64,000 bases of DNA from G963665925 sp963665925 (GCA_963665925.1 OY762511.1:4030001-4094000), one strand, 5' to 3'. Counted from the stretch's first letter, positions 1 to 10,300 are shown. Notes: generated from the sequence alone by a model not told the origin. Numbers and translations: made by a program.

Positions 1-183
1 TGTCACCACGGAGTTGTTAGATAGGGACTGGAATGTAACCGGTGTCACAAAATGCTGAGCATGCTTTGTCATAACGACATTCACCTCTGCACCTTTTTTT
101 CTCAGCCGGCTGACGATGTCAGCAGCCTTATATACCGCTATGCCCCCAGTAACACCCAGTACAACTGATTTACCTTTAAGCAT
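1..183 (-). CDS. coaBC: Phosphopantothenoylcysteine decarboxylase / synthetase, N-terminal part (truncated by window)
   Basis: The 61 visible residues begin MLKGKSVVLGVTGGIAVYKA and continue with a region matching the flavoprotein domain of CoaBC (Dfp): a GVTGGIAxYK nucleotide-binding start, a segment on rearranged helices, and VVMTKHAQHFVTP. In the family this domain binds FMN and decarboxylates phosphopantothenoylcysteine in coenzyme A synthesis, and a C-terminal CoaB domain lies beyond the window edge. The start is supported by an AGGTGAG ribosome site just upstream. The gene follows rpoZ by 9 bases on the same strand, the usual gmk-rpoZ-coaBC order of Firmicutes. Confidence 0.9.
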   Translation of the reverse strand, partial: MLKGKSVVLGVTGGIAVYKAADIVSRLRKKGAEVNVVMTKHAQHFVTPVTFQSLSNNSVVT

Positions 184-192
184 GAAGCTCAC

Positions 193-438
193 CTACTCTG
201 ATTTTGGGACTTCCATTTGAATAACGTCTTCAACATCAGCTGCATCAACAGCCTCTACACATTCGATTTTCCCTTCATAAAGCTCTTGTGTAGCAATAGA
301 AACAGGCTTGATTGAATCTGCTACTGTCAGCGGCTCTGCGCCATCGATGATTTGTCTTGCTCTCTTTGAAGTTGCAATTACAAGTGAATATCTACTGCCC
401 GCAATGTCCAGCAGTTCGTTGATTGATGGTGTAAGCAT
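193..438 (-). CDS. rpoZ: RNA polymerase omega subunit
   Basis: This 81-residue protein has the omega signature: MLTPSINELLD at the start, then SRYSLVIATSKRARQI, the helix that clamps the beta-prime C-terminus. Omega assists assembly and stability of RNA polymerase. Length is normal for Firmicutes, with an acidic tail. It lies one base after the gmk stop and just before coaBC, so the three are almost certainly cotranscribed. Confidence 0.95.
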   Translation of the reverse strand: MLTPSINELLDIAGSRYSLVIATSKRARQIIDGAEPLTVADSIKPVSIATQELYEGKIECVEAVDAADVEDVIQMEVPKSE

Positions 439-439
439 A

Positions 440-1060
440 TTACTCTCGCTCTCCTTTAAAATCGCTAATCAATTCTTCAATGTTCTCAACAACGCGATGT
501 GATTCCGCATCTATGATTGAAATCAGGGTATCCGTTGCTTTCTCAACTGTATCATTAATAATATAATAATCGTATTTCTTTATAAAGTCTATTTCGGCAA
601 ATGCGCTGGAAAATCTTTTTTCAAGTGTTTCTGCTGTTTCCGAACCCCTGCCGATTATCCTGCTCTTAAGCTCCTTCATTGATGGCGGCAAGATAAAGAC
701 GAATACACCCTCTGGGTATTTGTCTCGAACCTGCATGGCGCCTTGAATGTCAATCTCAAGCAAGACATTTCTGCCCGCAACGAGCTCATCCATGACAAAT
801 TTCTTAGGTGTTCCATAAAAATTGTCATAAACCTGTGCATGCTCCAGAAATTCTCCATGACCGATCATGTCTTTAAACTTCTCTTTTTCAAGGAAGAAAT
901 AGTTGACGCCTTCCTTTTCGCCATCACGCGGTTCGCGTGTCGTCGCTGAAACTGAAACGGTAATCCCATCTCCTCTTCTTCTGAGAAGCTCTTTGCAAAT
1001 CGTGCCTTTACCTGCACCTGACGGTCCAGATACGACAAGTAACAGTCCTCTGTGTTTCAT
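440..1060 (-). CDS. gmk: Guanylate kinase
   Basis: 206 residues with the Walker A loop GPSGAGKG at 12-19, then SVSATTREPRDGE and GVNYFFLEKEKF, which form the GMP-binding region. It phosphorylates GMP to GDP with ATP in the cytoplasm. Length is normal. In many Firmicutes the small DUF370 gene remA sits directly upstream between yicC and gmk, but the 152-base gap here does not hold it. Downstream are rpoZ and coaBC in tight order. Confidence 0.96.
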   Translation of the reverse strand: MKHRGLLLVVSGPSGAGKGTICKELLRRRGDGITVSVSATTREPRDGEKEGVNYFFLEKEKFKDMIGHGEFLEHAQVYDNFYGTPKKFVMDELVAGRNVLLEIDIQGAMQVRDKYPEGVFVFILPPSMKELKSRIIGRGSETAETLEKRFSSAFAEIDFIKKYDYYIINDTVEKATDTLISIIDAESHRVVENIEELISDFKGERE

Positions 1061-1212
1061 AGATAACCCCTTCAGATACTAACATTTACCCCTGTATCCA
1101 CTGATTTCAGTGCATTTGAGCCACGTTAAAACGCAGCATTTTTTATGATTTACAAACTATGCAACCTCTATTAAACCACGAAATTGCATTCCAATCAACA
1201 ACTATTACGGGA

Positions 1213-2094
1213 TTATTCGATATTTTGTATCTGCTCACGGATCTTCTCAACTTCACTCTTCATTTCAATAACATAGTTGGAAATGTCAATATCCGGTGAC
1301 TTGGATCCGATCGTATTAACTTCACGGTTAAGCTCCTGAACGAGGAAGTCCAGCTTTCTACCCACGTTGCCACCCTTGTCAAGGAAATGATAGAGCTGGT
1401 CGAAATGACTGTAGAGTCTGGTCACCTCTTCAGCAATGCTTGTCTTGTCTGCGTAAACAGCAACCTCATGAATGATGCGGTCCTGGTCTACCTCAACTTC
1501 TCCGTCAAGGAGCTCTCGAATACGCTCGATCATTTTCTCTTTGTGATTCTGAACGATCTCAGGAACCAGAACTTCAATGGACTCCAGCATGGATTTGATT
1601 GCCGCGACTCTTGAAAGGATATCCGCCTTCATCTTTCCGCCTTCAACCTCACGCATGTTGAACACCGACTCGATTGAGTTCAGCAGCGATTTCTCCATAA
1701 CCGTCCAAACCGCTTCAAGATCTGTTTCCTCATAGTTGATTTCAAGTGCGTCTGGATATTTCGAAAGCAGACCCACTGAAATGGACTCGCTCAGCCCATA
1801 TTTCTCCTTAATGCTCACAAGGGCACCGTGGTACTGGTCAAGCACCTCGAAATTAGGTGTAACGTGATACTCGTTTTTCACGACTTCATCGTAATTGATG
1901 TAAACTTCCACACGTCCCCTGCTGATACGTTCCTTTATAAGCGCTTTCATACGCTCTTCAAGTGCCGTCAGCTTCTTAGGCATCTTTATAATGATGTCCA
2001 GGTATCTGTGGTTTACAGTCTTCATTTCAGTAACAATTTTATAATTATCGTTCTCATATTCTCCACGGCCGTAGCCTGTCATGCTCAGTATCAT
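1213..2094 (-). CDS. YicC family endoribonuclease
   Basis: 293 residues starting MILSMTGYGRGEYE, the N-terminal hallmark of the YicC/YloC family, and ending with LVQELNREVNTIGSKSPDIDIS, the conserved C-terminal block (DUF1732). Family members have been described as endoribonucleases acting on RNA in stationary phase; the exact substrate here is unknown. A GGAGGG site lies 7 bases before the ATG. It follows dapF by 12 bases and precedes gmk, so it probably belongs to a dapF-yicC-gmk-rpoZ-coaBC transcript. Confidence 0.88.
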   Translation of the reverse strand: MILSMTGYGRGEYENDNYKIVTEMKTVNHRYLDIIIKMPKKLTALEERMKALIKERISRGRVEVYINYDEVVKNEYHVTPNFEVLDQYHGALVSIKEKYGLSESISVGLLSKYPDALEINYEETDLEAVWTVMEKSLLNSIESVFNMREVEGGKMKADILSRVAAIKSMLESIEVLVPEIVQNHKEKMIERIRELLDGEVEVDQDRIIHEVAVYADKTSIAEEVTRLYSHFDQLYHFLDKGGNVGRKLDFLVQELNREVNTIGSKSPDIDISNYVIEMKSEVEKIREQIQNIE

Positions 2095-2106
2095 AGTTTC
2101 CCTCCA

Positions 2107-2949
2107 TTAACAGTCGTAGTAATAGGTTCCCTTTGCAATGTTTACTGCATTTCCCTCCATTACAATTTTCTGATCGCCATCCAGCGATATTTCAAGTTTT
2201 CCACCCGGGACGCTGACTTCGACTTTTTCCTCAACGAGTCCCTTGAGCCTAGCAGCATAGAAGGAAGCACACGCACCTGTTCCACAGGCAAGTGTCGCAC
2301 CAGCACCACGCTCCCAAGTCGCAACACGCATATGCGACGGGTCTATCACTTCAATGAAATTCACATTCGTCTTTTCTGGAAAGACACCATGTCGTTCAAT
2401 TTTGGGCCCCAGCGCACGTACGGTTTCTTCAGTAAAGGCGCTGTCGAATACCATGGTATGCGGTACACCCACGCGCATGCTCGTAAGAACCACTTCCTTG
2501 TCGTCAAGCAGAACGTGCTCGTCCACAAATCGGTCCTTGTCCGTCAAAACAGGAACTGCACTCGGGCTCTGTTCAGCATGCCCCATGATGACACGCACCG
2601 TATGCACCTTGTTATCACGCAGGGTCAGCTTGATGTTCTGGATACCCGCAAGCGTCTCGACGTCAAACTCTGTATGGTCAACCATACCTTCTTCATAGAC
2701 GAAACGGCTGAAACAGCGAATACCGTTGCCGCACATTTCCGCAATGGAACCGTCCGCATTGTAAAAGATCATTTTTACATCGGCGCATTCAGAAGGTGCA
2801 GCCACCATGAAGCCATCTGCACCAATGCCAAAGTGCCTGTCGCACATGGCCTGTGACAAATCTGCAAAATCCTCAGGCAAGCCGTCATCCATCTTAAGCA
2901 GGACAAAATCATTTCCTGCCCCATGCATCTTTCTGAACTTCACTTCCAT
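2107..2949 (-). CDS. dapF: Diaminopimelate epimerase
   Basis: 280 residues. The two catalytic cysteines of the family are visible: Cys73 in NADGSIAEMCGNGIRC and Cys222 in TLACGTGACAS. The enzyme interconverts LL- and meso-diaminopimelate, feeding lysine and peptidoglycan synthesis, which fits the many Mur genes further along. The start has a GAGGTG ribosome site. It is the first gene of the minus-strand run that includes yicC and gmk, and it is divergent from the RqcH-like gene on plus. Confidence 0.95.
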   Translation of the reverse strand: MEVKFRKMHGAGNDFVLLKMDDGLPEDFADLSQAMCDRHFGIGADGFMVAAPSECADVKMIFYNADGSIAEMCGNGIRCFSRFVYEEGMVDHTEFDVETLAGIQNIKLTLRDNKVHTVRVIMGHAEQSPSAVPVLTDKDRFVDEHVLLDDKEVVLTSMRVGVPHTMVFDSAFTEETVRALGPKIERHGVFPEKTNVNFIEVIDPSHMRVATWERGAGATLACGTGACASFYAARLKGLVEEKVEVSVPGGKLEISLDGDQKIVMEGNAVNIAKGTYYYDC

Positions 2950-3141
2950 ATTTTCACCTCAGATCATTTGTTTATCCTGCAATATGCCAACTCATAGTCT
3001 CTACTCAGGATATAACACTTCCTATATTTTAACATATATCAGACCGTTTTACAGCACCGATAGCAATACTTGGCGACTTTCAATTTATATGAATTGGTGA
3101 TATACTTTACAGCAGACTGTATACCTAAAGGAGGTCATCTT

Positions 3142-4914
3142 ATGGCATATGACGGTATTTTAATGGCTGCGCTTACCCACGAGCTAAAAGAGAGACTCGT
3201 CGGCGGCAGAGTGGATAAAATCCACCAGCCCGAACAAGACGCACTCATCATTCATATAAAATCATATAAAGAAAAACTCATGCTTTACATATCGGCAAAC
3301 TCTAACCTGCCGCATATGACAATTATTGAAGATAAAATGGACAACCCGCTTAAGGCACCCATGTTCTGCATGCTCCTTCGCAAGCACCTCACCGGCGGAC
3401 GGATTGTCGATGTCAAGCAGCACGGGCTTGAACGGGTTGTCATGATCGATATCGAATCGAGAAATGAACTTGGCGACATGTCCATCAAGCGACTTAACGT
3501 AGAAATCATGGGCAAGCACTCCAACATCATTCTGACCAACGCTGAAGACGATGTCATTCTTGACAGTATCAAGCGGATTCCTATCAGTGTTTCACGTGTG
3601 CGTCAAATCCTTCCTGGACTGAACTACACCTTCATTGAAACAGACAAGCTCAACCTTCTCGAAACGGATGAGACTGATTTTACAGGCCGCATCCAAGCCT
3701 CCACAAAGCCAACACCTGTTTTCAAATGGCTTTATATGAACTATCAGGGACTTAGCCCCGCACTGTCACGTTCATTGTGCTTTCAGGCACAGCTTGATGA
3801 AAGCGGAGATATTCTTGCGCTGAACACAGACGACAGGCGCGCACTATGGACTGCACTTTCTACCCTCAAAGCCCACATTGCAGGCGGTACTTTCTCGCCT
3901 GTGATTATCAAGGCTCAGGATAGCGGTAAATATATTGATTTGTCTTCAGTTGCGCTTTCTCACTTCACACCGCAGGACTTCGAAGTGGTCCAAATGGATT
4001 CCATCAGCGCCACGACAAATGAGTACTACGGCAAGAAAGACAAAGTCAACCGCATGCTCCACAAGACGCAGAACCTGAGAAAGTTCCTGACCCAGCGGAT
4101 TGACCGCCTCAACAACAAGCTGCAGAAGCTTAAGGAAGAGCAGCTCTACGCCGAAAATGCAGACGATTCAAAACTGCTTGGCGAGTTGATTCATGCCAAC
4201 CTCTATCAAATTGAAAAGGGCATGCATAAGGTCACTGTTCAGAACTATTATGAAGAGAATGCGCCGGAAATCACCATTAACCTGGACTCACGGCTTACAC
4301 CTTCAGAAAATGCCCAGCGCTACTTTAAAAAGTACAACAAGCTCAAGACCGCTCAGGATAAACTGCTTGTGCAGATTGAGGAAGCACAGTCCGATCTGGA
4401 TTATTTGGAACAGGTCATGACTGCCGTCGAACTTTCCTCGGATCCGGCAAACATAGAAGAAATACGCCAGGAGCTTGTCGAAACCGGCATAATGAAGCGC
4501 AAGCACCAGAAAAAGACAAAAGGCAGCACAAAGCTCAAGCCTATGCACTACCTTTCAAGTGAAGGCTATGAAATCCTTGTCGGCAAGAACAACCTTCAAA
4601 ACGACTACCTGACACTCAAGCTCGCCTCAAACAAGGATATGTGGCTTCACACAAAAATAATCCCCGGTTCCCATGTCATCATCAGAACAAGGGGGGAAGA
4701 CGTTTCAGACCAGACCATTTACGAAGCGGCATGCATAGCTGCATGGCACTCAAAGGGCAGACTTTCAGGACAGGTTCCCGTGGATTACACCCTTGTCAAA
4801 AATGTCTCAAAACCGAATGGCGCCAAGCCAGGCATGGTCATATATCTGACAAACCAGACAGTATACGTGACCCCTGATGAGAACGATGTCAACTCCATGC
4901 GTGTAGAGTCATAG
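3142..4914 (+). CDS. rqcH: Rqc2/RqcH-type ribosome quality control protein (NFACT family)
   Basis: 590 residues: an NFACT-N domain (about 1-270), helix-hairpin and coiled-coil regions (about 270-440, rich in Lys/Glu/Leu), and an NFACT-R domain near the end (HYLSSEGYEILVGKNNLQND, then NKDMWLHTKIIPGSHVII). Family members bind obstructed 50S subunits and recruit alanyl-tRNA to add C-terminal Ala tails to stalled chains; older annotations call them fibronectin-binding proteins. The start at 3142 is set by AAAGGAGG 7 bases upstream; a longer upstream reading frame lacks such a site. The position matching the Asp-Arg tRNA contact reads Glu-Arg (GLERVV). Confidence 0.9.
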   Translation: MAYDGILMAALTHELKERLVGGRVDKIHQPEQDALIIHIKSYKEKLMLYISANSNLPHMTIIEDKMDNPLKAPMFCMLLRKHLTGGRIVDVKQHGLERVVMIDIESRNELGDMSIKRLNVEIMGKHSNIILTNAEDDVILDSIKRIPISVSRVRQILPGLNYTFIETDKLNLLETDETDFTGRIQASTKPTPVFKWLYMNYQGLSPALSRSLCFQAQLDESGDILALNTDDRRALWTALSTLKAHIAGGTFSPVIIKAQDSGKYIDLSSVALSHFTPQDFEVVQMDSISATTNEYYGKKDKVNRMLHKTQNLRKFLTQRIDRLNNKLQKLKEEQLYAENADDSKLLGELIHANLYQIEKGMHKVTVQNYYEENAPEITINLDSRLTPSENAQRYFKKYNKLKTAQDKLLVQIEEAQSDLDYLEQVMTAVELSSDPANIEEIRQELVETGIMKRKHQKKTKGSTKLKPMHYLSSEGYEILVGKNNLQNDYLTLKLASNKDMWLHTKIIPGSHVIIRTRGEDVSDQTIYEAACIAAWHSKGRLSGQVPVDYTLVKNVSKPNGAKPGMVIYLTNQTVYVTPDENDVNSMRVES

Positions 4915-4946
4915 GACATGGGGATACTTGACGTCTAGCAATCTAT

Positions 4947-4971
4947 GCAAAAGCAGACTGCGCTTTTTTGC
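4947..4971. terminator. Short A/T-flanked hairpin after rqcH
   Basis: A GCAAAAGC arm pairs with GCTTTTTTGC across a 7-base loop, with a run of six T in the 3-prime arm. It is a weak candidate intrinsic terminator for the plus-strand rqcH transcript. Confidence 0.4.
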
Positions 4972-4988
4972 AGAATACTGAAAACAAT

Positions 4989-5039
4989 AATAGGACCGAT
5001 GTACAGCCACTTGTTGAAAATGCCGTACACGGTCCTATT
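4989..5039. terminator. Strong bidirectional hairpin between rqcH and pyrR
   Basis: AATAGGACCG (4989-4998) pairs perfectly with 5030-5039, and TGTAC (5000-5004) with 5025-5029, leaving one bulged A. The stem is 15 bp, followed by an A/T-rich tail. It lies between convergent genes, as expected of a terminator serving both. Confidence 0.7.
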
Positions 5040-5096
5040 TATTTAAGCCTATTTGTAAAACAAATCCGAATAGAAGCCAGCTAGATAACGCCTGCC

Positions 5097-5645
5097 CTAC
5101 TCTGTTTCTTTTCCCTGATAAATGCAGACTTCGTTGACCTTGTCTGTTTCTTTCAAATGTACACGGATGATTTCAGAACGTGAGGATGGCACATTCTTAC
5201 CAACGTAGTCAGGACGGATCGGGAATTCCCTGTGGCCTCTGTCGATGAGGACCGCAAGCTGAATGGACTTCGGACGTCCAAGGTCAATCAGGGCGTCCAT
5301 AGCCGCGCGCACTGTTCTTCCCGTAAAGATGACATCATCTACAAGGACTACAATTTTCCCCGTGATATCCACATCAATGTTCGATCCCTTTACAATCGCC
5401 TGTTTATCAATTTCAGTAAGGTCATCGCGGTAAAGGGTAATATCCAGGGACCCCACAGTGACAACATCCCCTTCAATGGCCTCAATTTTTTCAGCAATTG
5501 AGTTCGCAAGCGGTACACCGCGCGAACGGATGCCTACCAGAACAACATCCCCAACACCTTTATTCTTCTCAATGATTTCATGTGCCAATCTTGTAAGCGA
5601 ACGGTTCATCGCCTTTTCATCCAGTATTCTTGCCTTGAATTCCAC
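5097..5645 (-). CDS. pyrR: Bifunctional pyr operon regulator / uracil phosphoribosyltransferase
   Basis: 182 residues with the PRPP-binding loop VVLVDDVIFTGRTVRA at 99-114 and the IRSRGVPLA segment, both typical of PyrR. In the family, UMP-bound PyrR binds anti-antiterminator RNA to attenuate pyrimidine genes and has weak UPRTase activity. No pyr biosynthetic gene or PyrR-binding leader lies in this window, so its targets must be elsewhere. It starts 6 bases after the rluD-like stop; pairing with a pseudouridine synthase gene is common in Firmicutes. Confidence 0.93.
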   Translation of the reverse strand: MEFKARILDEKAMNRSLTRLAHEIIEKNKGVGDVVLVGIRSRGVPLANSIAEKIEAIEGDVVTVGSLDITLYRDDLTEIDKQAIVKGSNIDVDITGKIVVLVDDVIFTGRTVRAAMDALIDLGRPKSIQLAVLIDRGHREFPIRPDYVGKNVPSSRSEIIRVHLKETDKVNEVCIYQGKETE

Positions 5646-5651
5646 TTATTT

Positions 5652-6575
5652 CTATCCCCTTTCGACCGATTCGATTTTATTGATGATGTCAACGAAATAC
5701 GCAGGCAGTTCCGAGTCAAACTCCATATATTCCTCGGTTCGAGGATGAATGAAGCCCAGCATTTTAGCGTGAAGCAGCTGTCCGTCATGCTTTATTTTTT
5801 CCTGTTTCTTGCCATAAACAGGATCCCCAAGAAGAGGATGGCCAATATGTGCCATATGCACCCTAATCTGATGGGTTCTTCCTGTTTCAAGGCGGAGCTC
5901 CACAATGCTGTAATTCTTGTATGCTTTAATGACCTTATAGTGTGTGACCGCTTCCCTGCCACCCTGAACTACGGCCATTTTCAATCTATCCTTAGGATGT
6001 CTGGCAATGGGTGCGTCAACTGTTCCTTCATCCTGCTTCAGCCTTCCGTGAACAATTGCCACATAAACCCTTTTTGTGGTCTTTTCCTTCAGCTGATGCG
6101 CAAGACTGTTGTGGGCCTGATTGTCTTTTGCAATCATCAGTATTCCAGAAGTATCCTTGTCAATACGATGTACAATACCCGGTCTGATCACTCCGTTGAT
6201 TGATGACAGGTTCTCAGCGTGATACATCAGGGCATTGACCAGTGTTCCCGAGTAGTTCCCCGGTGCTGGATGCACCACCATGCCCTGTGGCTTATTGACA
6301 ATCATAAGACTTTCGTCCTCATATACGATTTCAACCGGTATGTTTTCCGGCTCGACCTTGAGCTTTTCAGGTTCCGGTACTTCAATCGAAACCTCCATTT
6401 CCTCTTCAAGTCGAATGTTCTTCTTTTTTAAAGGCTTGCCGTCGATTTGGACGCGCCCCTCTTTAATGAGCTTTTGGATATAAGACCTAGAAACATTGTC
6501 AATGACCCTGCCCAAATATGTATCTATGCGTTCGCCTGCATCCTCCGGCTCAATTATAAACGAATACGTTTCCAA
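5652..6575 (-). CDS. rluD: RluA-family large-subunit rRNA pseudouridine synthase
   Basis: 307 residues: an S4 RNA-binding domain at about 14-70 and a catalytic domain with GIVHRIDKDTSG, in which Asp139 is the expected catalytic aspartate, followed by RLETGRTHQIRVH. It isomerises uridines in 23S rRNA (RluD class) or related sites; the specific position cannot be read from sequence. The lspA gene often found just upstream is absent. The next gene downstream, pyrR, is 6 bases away, so the two are probably one transcript. Confidence 0.87.
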   Translation of the reverse strand: METYSFIIEPEDAGERIDTYLGRVIDNVSRSYIQKLIKEGRVQIDGKPLKKKNIRLEEEMEVSIEVPEPEKLKVEPENIPVEIVYEDESLMIVNKPQGMVVHPAPGNYSGTLVNALMYHAENLSSINGVIRPGIVHRIDKDTSGILMIAKDNQAHNSLAHQLKEKTTKRVYVAIVHGRLKQDEGTVDAPIARHPKDRLKMAVVQGGREAVTHYKVIKAYKNYSIVELRLETGRTHQIRVHMAHIGHPLLGDPVYGKKQEKIKHDGQLLHAKMLGFIHPRTEEYMEFDSELPAYFVDIINKIESVERG

Positions 6576-6621
6576 ACTTTAACGCCCTCTTTCCATTTCT
6601 CAGACACTTGGTCCGAATGAA

Positions 6622-6644
6622 AAAAACTGCCTTAGGCAGTTTTT
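6622..6644 (-). terminator. Intrinsic terminator of the GNAT gene
   Basis: Arms AAAAACTGCC and GGCAGTTTTT with a 3-base loop, followed on the minus strand by a run of T. It sits between the GNAT stop at 6688 and the rluD start, ending the upstream transcript and implying a separate rluD-pyrR promoter. Confidence 0.8.
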
Positions 6645-6687
6645 CCATATGTCATATAAGTTATTATAGCTATAAATGTAGCCAGTA

Positions 6688-7206
6688 TCAAGATGAAAGT
6701 GCATCGTATTCGGGACGCAGCATGGAATAAATCTTAACAGACTCATAATGCTCACCTATACGTGCAGCATCTCTCAGAATGCCTTCATAAACAAATCCTG
6801 CAGATTCGTACGCCTTCTGAGCGACCTCATTGTGAACCCGCGTGTCGACCCACAGCCTGTGGGCATTCATTTCACCAAAGGCCAGTTCGATTGCGAATTT
6901 AAGCGATTCCTTCCCGTATCCAACTTCCTTTTCAGAAATGGCAATTCTTCTCAGCTCAACGGAGTGATTCAGATTTTTCAAGCCAGCGAGGATCATATAG
7001 CCTACCGGTTCACCACTTTCAGTGGACTCAATGAGCAAATGCAGGACATCTGGATGCTGCATCATGGCCAAATGCTCCTCCGGTGTATTGTGCCCTATAA
7101 ACTTGGCGTTTTCTTCATTCATTTCAGTCATCATCACGTAGTTCAGGTCTCTATTCTCGGTGCGCCGAATTCTAATCTTGCTGGAACTCATAATATATGC
7201 ATGCAT
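6688..7206 (-). CDS. GNAT family N-acetyltransferase (RimJ/RimL-like)
   Basis: 172 residues of the Acetyltransf_3 type: RIRRTENRDLNYV at the start, ELRRIAISEKEVGYGKESL as the acetyl-CoA motif, and AQKAYESAGFVYEG as the C-terminal motif. The ATG at 7206 is preceded by AAAGGGGG at an 8-base spacing. Related enzymes acetylate ribosomal protein N-termini, amino acids or polyamines; the substrate cannot be told. It stands alone between terminators. Confidence 0.82.
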   Translation of the reverse strand: MHAYIMSSSKIRIRRTENRDLNYVMMTEMNEENAKFIGHNTPEEHLAMMQHPDVLHLLIESTESGEPVGYMILAGLKNLNHSVELRRIAISEKEVGYGKESLKFAIELAFGEMNAHRLWVDTRVHNEVAQKAYESAGFVYEGILRDAARIGEHYESVKIYSMLRPEYDALSS

Positions 7207-7328
7207 TTGACTACCCCCTTTCTAGTATCTATACCATATTTTGAATTGAAATCACACATTAAACCGACAACTTGAAGAAACCGGCACTTCCGCCCCGCAT
7301 TCAGGGGCTAAACACTGAACAAAATATG

Positions 7329-7364
7329 AAAAAGAGAGCCGCCCCAACTTGGGCAGCCCTCTTG
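7329..7364 (-). terminator. Intrinsic terminator of ileS
   Basis: An 11-bp GC-rich stem with two G-U pairs (GAGGGCTGCCC with GGGGCGGCTCTC) and a T run on the minus strand, 28 bases past the ileS stop. Confidence 0.8.
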
Positions 7365-7391
7365 AAATAGACACGCGTTCTGCTTATGAAA

Positions 7392-10300
7392 TTAGGCTTT
7401 AACAATGTACATTTGAACGTCATGACCGTTCAGTACAAATGTCTCAGCATCATCATGCGCTTTCATTTCAAGTGAAACTGTCAGTGTCTCACTCTTGATG
7501 AAGTCTTCAAAGGCTTTAACGCCCGTACAGAATTCGTCATCACACTGGTAGCAGATTTTGATATTGTCTGTTACTTCAAATCCAAGAGATTTTCTCTGCT
7601 GCTGTACTCTTGATACGAACTCACGTGCAAAGCCTTCCTGGATTAGCGCGTCGTTCAGTGTTGTGTCAAGAATGATGAAGACATTGCTCTCAACGCCAAC
7701 AGTAAAGCCTTCTTTTGAATCGATCGCAGTCAGGATATGCTCTGAAGTCGCTTCAAAGGTCTCGCCGTTGCCCAGATCAATGGCAACTGTCTCGCCCGCA
7801 TCCAGCTTCGGTGCAACTTCATTGGCATTCAGCTTGCCGAGCGCCTTGCCGAATAGTCCCATGTTCTTGCCCAGAACCGGTCCAAGAACTCTAAAGTTTG
7901 GCTTCAGGCTGAAGTTCATGTATTCATTCAGGTCTTTGGCGAACTCAACTTCCTTAACATTCAGTTCTTCCTGAACAAGTGGTACAAGATCGTGAATCAG
8001 CTCTTTATAACTGCCGTCAACAAGAACCTTCTGGATTGGCTGGCGTACCTTGATCTTGACAGATTCACGCGCACCACGTCCAAGACGTACAAGCACACGC
8101 ACAAGGTCCATTTTCTCTTCAACATTCTTATCGATGTGTGCTTGTTCAGCAAGAGGGAAATCAGACAGATGCACTGACTGTTCACCCGTAAGATTCTTGA
8201 AGATTTCCTCAGAAATATATGGTGCAAACGGTGCAGAAAGCTGAGCAACCGTGCTTAGTACTTCATAAGTTGTTCTGTAAACAGATTTTTTGTCATCTGT
8301 CAGTTCAGCACTCCAGAAGCGTCTTCTCGAACGTCTGATGTACCAGTTTGAAAGGTCTTCGTTCACAAATTCCTGAATCTTACGAACGGCTTTTGTCGTA
8401 TCATAGTTGTTCATGTCTTCTGTCACGCCCTCAACAAGTGAGTTCATTTTAGACAGGATCCAGCGGTCAAGCTCCGGTCTTTCAGAAACTGCAACATCAA
8501 ACTCAGATGCGTTTACACCGTCTGTATTCGCATACAGCGTAAAGAAGTTGTATACGTTCTTGAACGTGCTGAAGAACTTGGAGTTAACTTCTTGAACACC
8601 TTCTTCGTCGAACTTCGTTGGCGTCCACGCTGGTGATACGTAGTAGAGGTACCAGCGCACAACATCGGCACCGTACTTGTCGAAGAGTTCAAGGGCGTCA
8701 ACTGTGTTGCCTCTGGTCTTTGACATTTTCTTGCCTTCTTTGTCAAGAATCAGGTCATTAACCAGTACATTCTTGTAAGGCGCCTTGCCTGTCACGAACG
8801 TTGAAATGGCAATCAGAGAGTAGAACCAGCCACGTGTCTGGTCGATACCTTCACAGATAAAGTCTGCTGGGAATACCGAATCGAAAATGTCTTCATTCTC
8901 AAATGGCCAGTGCTGCTGTGCGAAAGGCATTGCGCCACTGTCAAACCAGCAGTCGATTACGTCAGGCACACGTGTCATTTTACCGCCACAGTTACACGTC
9001 AGATGAATGTCGTCCACGTATGGTCTGTGAAGCTCTACTGAAAGATCAATGTCTTCCTGTGCTCTGTCAACAAGCTCCTGGCGTGAGCCAACTGAAGTCA
9101 AGTCTCCACAGTCGTCACATCGCCAGATATTAAGCGGCGTACCCCAGTATCTTGAACGGGAAATCGCCCAGTCATTAAGGTTTTCCAGCCAGTTACCGAA
9201 ACGCTTCTCGCCAACATGCGGCGGATGCCATTTAACGCTGTTGTTATTTTCAATCAGCTGGTCCTTAAGTCTTGTCATTTCAATATACCAGCTAGGCTTA
9301 GCATAGTACAGAAGTGGCGTCTTACATCTCCAGCAGTGTGGGTAGTTATGCATGATGGTTTCTTTTTTGTATAGCTTGCCTTGCTCCTTCAGCCATACAA
9401 CGATTTCTGGGTCGGCATCCATAACAAACTGGCCTTCCCATGGGGTTTCTGTATATTTTCCATCTTCGTTTACAGGCTGCAGTACTGGCAGATTGTACTT
9501 CACACCAACATTGTAGTCATCTTCACCAAATGCAGGCGCCGTATGTACAATACCTGTACCATCTTCAGTTGTAACATAATCGCCAAGTGTTACGAAGAAT
9601 GCTTTCTTGTCTGTCTTTACAAAAGGCATGATCTGCTCGTACTCAATACCTTCAAGTGTATCGCCCTTGAACTCTTCAACGATTTCAATATCGTCACCCA
9701 TCACCTTTGACGCAAGTGTCTTTTCAATGATGAATGTCTCGCCGTCTTGCTTCACGCGAACATAAGTCTCTTTCGGATTTACTGTAATACAAACATTCGA
9801 TGCAAGTGTCCAAGGTGTTGTTGTCCAAACCAGGAAGTACTCATCGACATCTTTGCGCTTGAACTTAACAGTAACCGTTGTCGTCTTCTTCTCCTGGTAA
9901 CCCTGAGCAACCTCATGGGATGCCAGCCCAGTACCGCAGCGCGAGCAATAAGGAAGAATCTTATGTCCTTCATAGATCATATCCTCATCGAAGAACTTCT
10001 TCAGGATATGCCACTCTGTTTCAATGAAATTATTGTCCAGTGTGATGTATGGGTTATCCAGATCAATCAGATAAGCCATTCGTTCAGTCTGCTCTCTCCA
10101 AGCGGCTTCATACTCGAAAACAGAATCGCGGCATTGCTGGTTGAAGTTCTCGATACCGTAGCTTTCAATCGCTTGCTTGTCATTCAGATTCAGGCGCTTT
10201 TCAACTTCAATCTCAACAGGCAAGCCATGTGTATCCCATCCAGCCTTACGCTTTACCTGATAGCCCTGCATTGTCTTGTAGCGGCAGATAGAATCTTTAA

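Noticed and set aside
1828..2856. 342-codon plus frame across yicC and dapF
   Set aside because: It is a shadow of two clear genes on the minus strand and resembles no protein.
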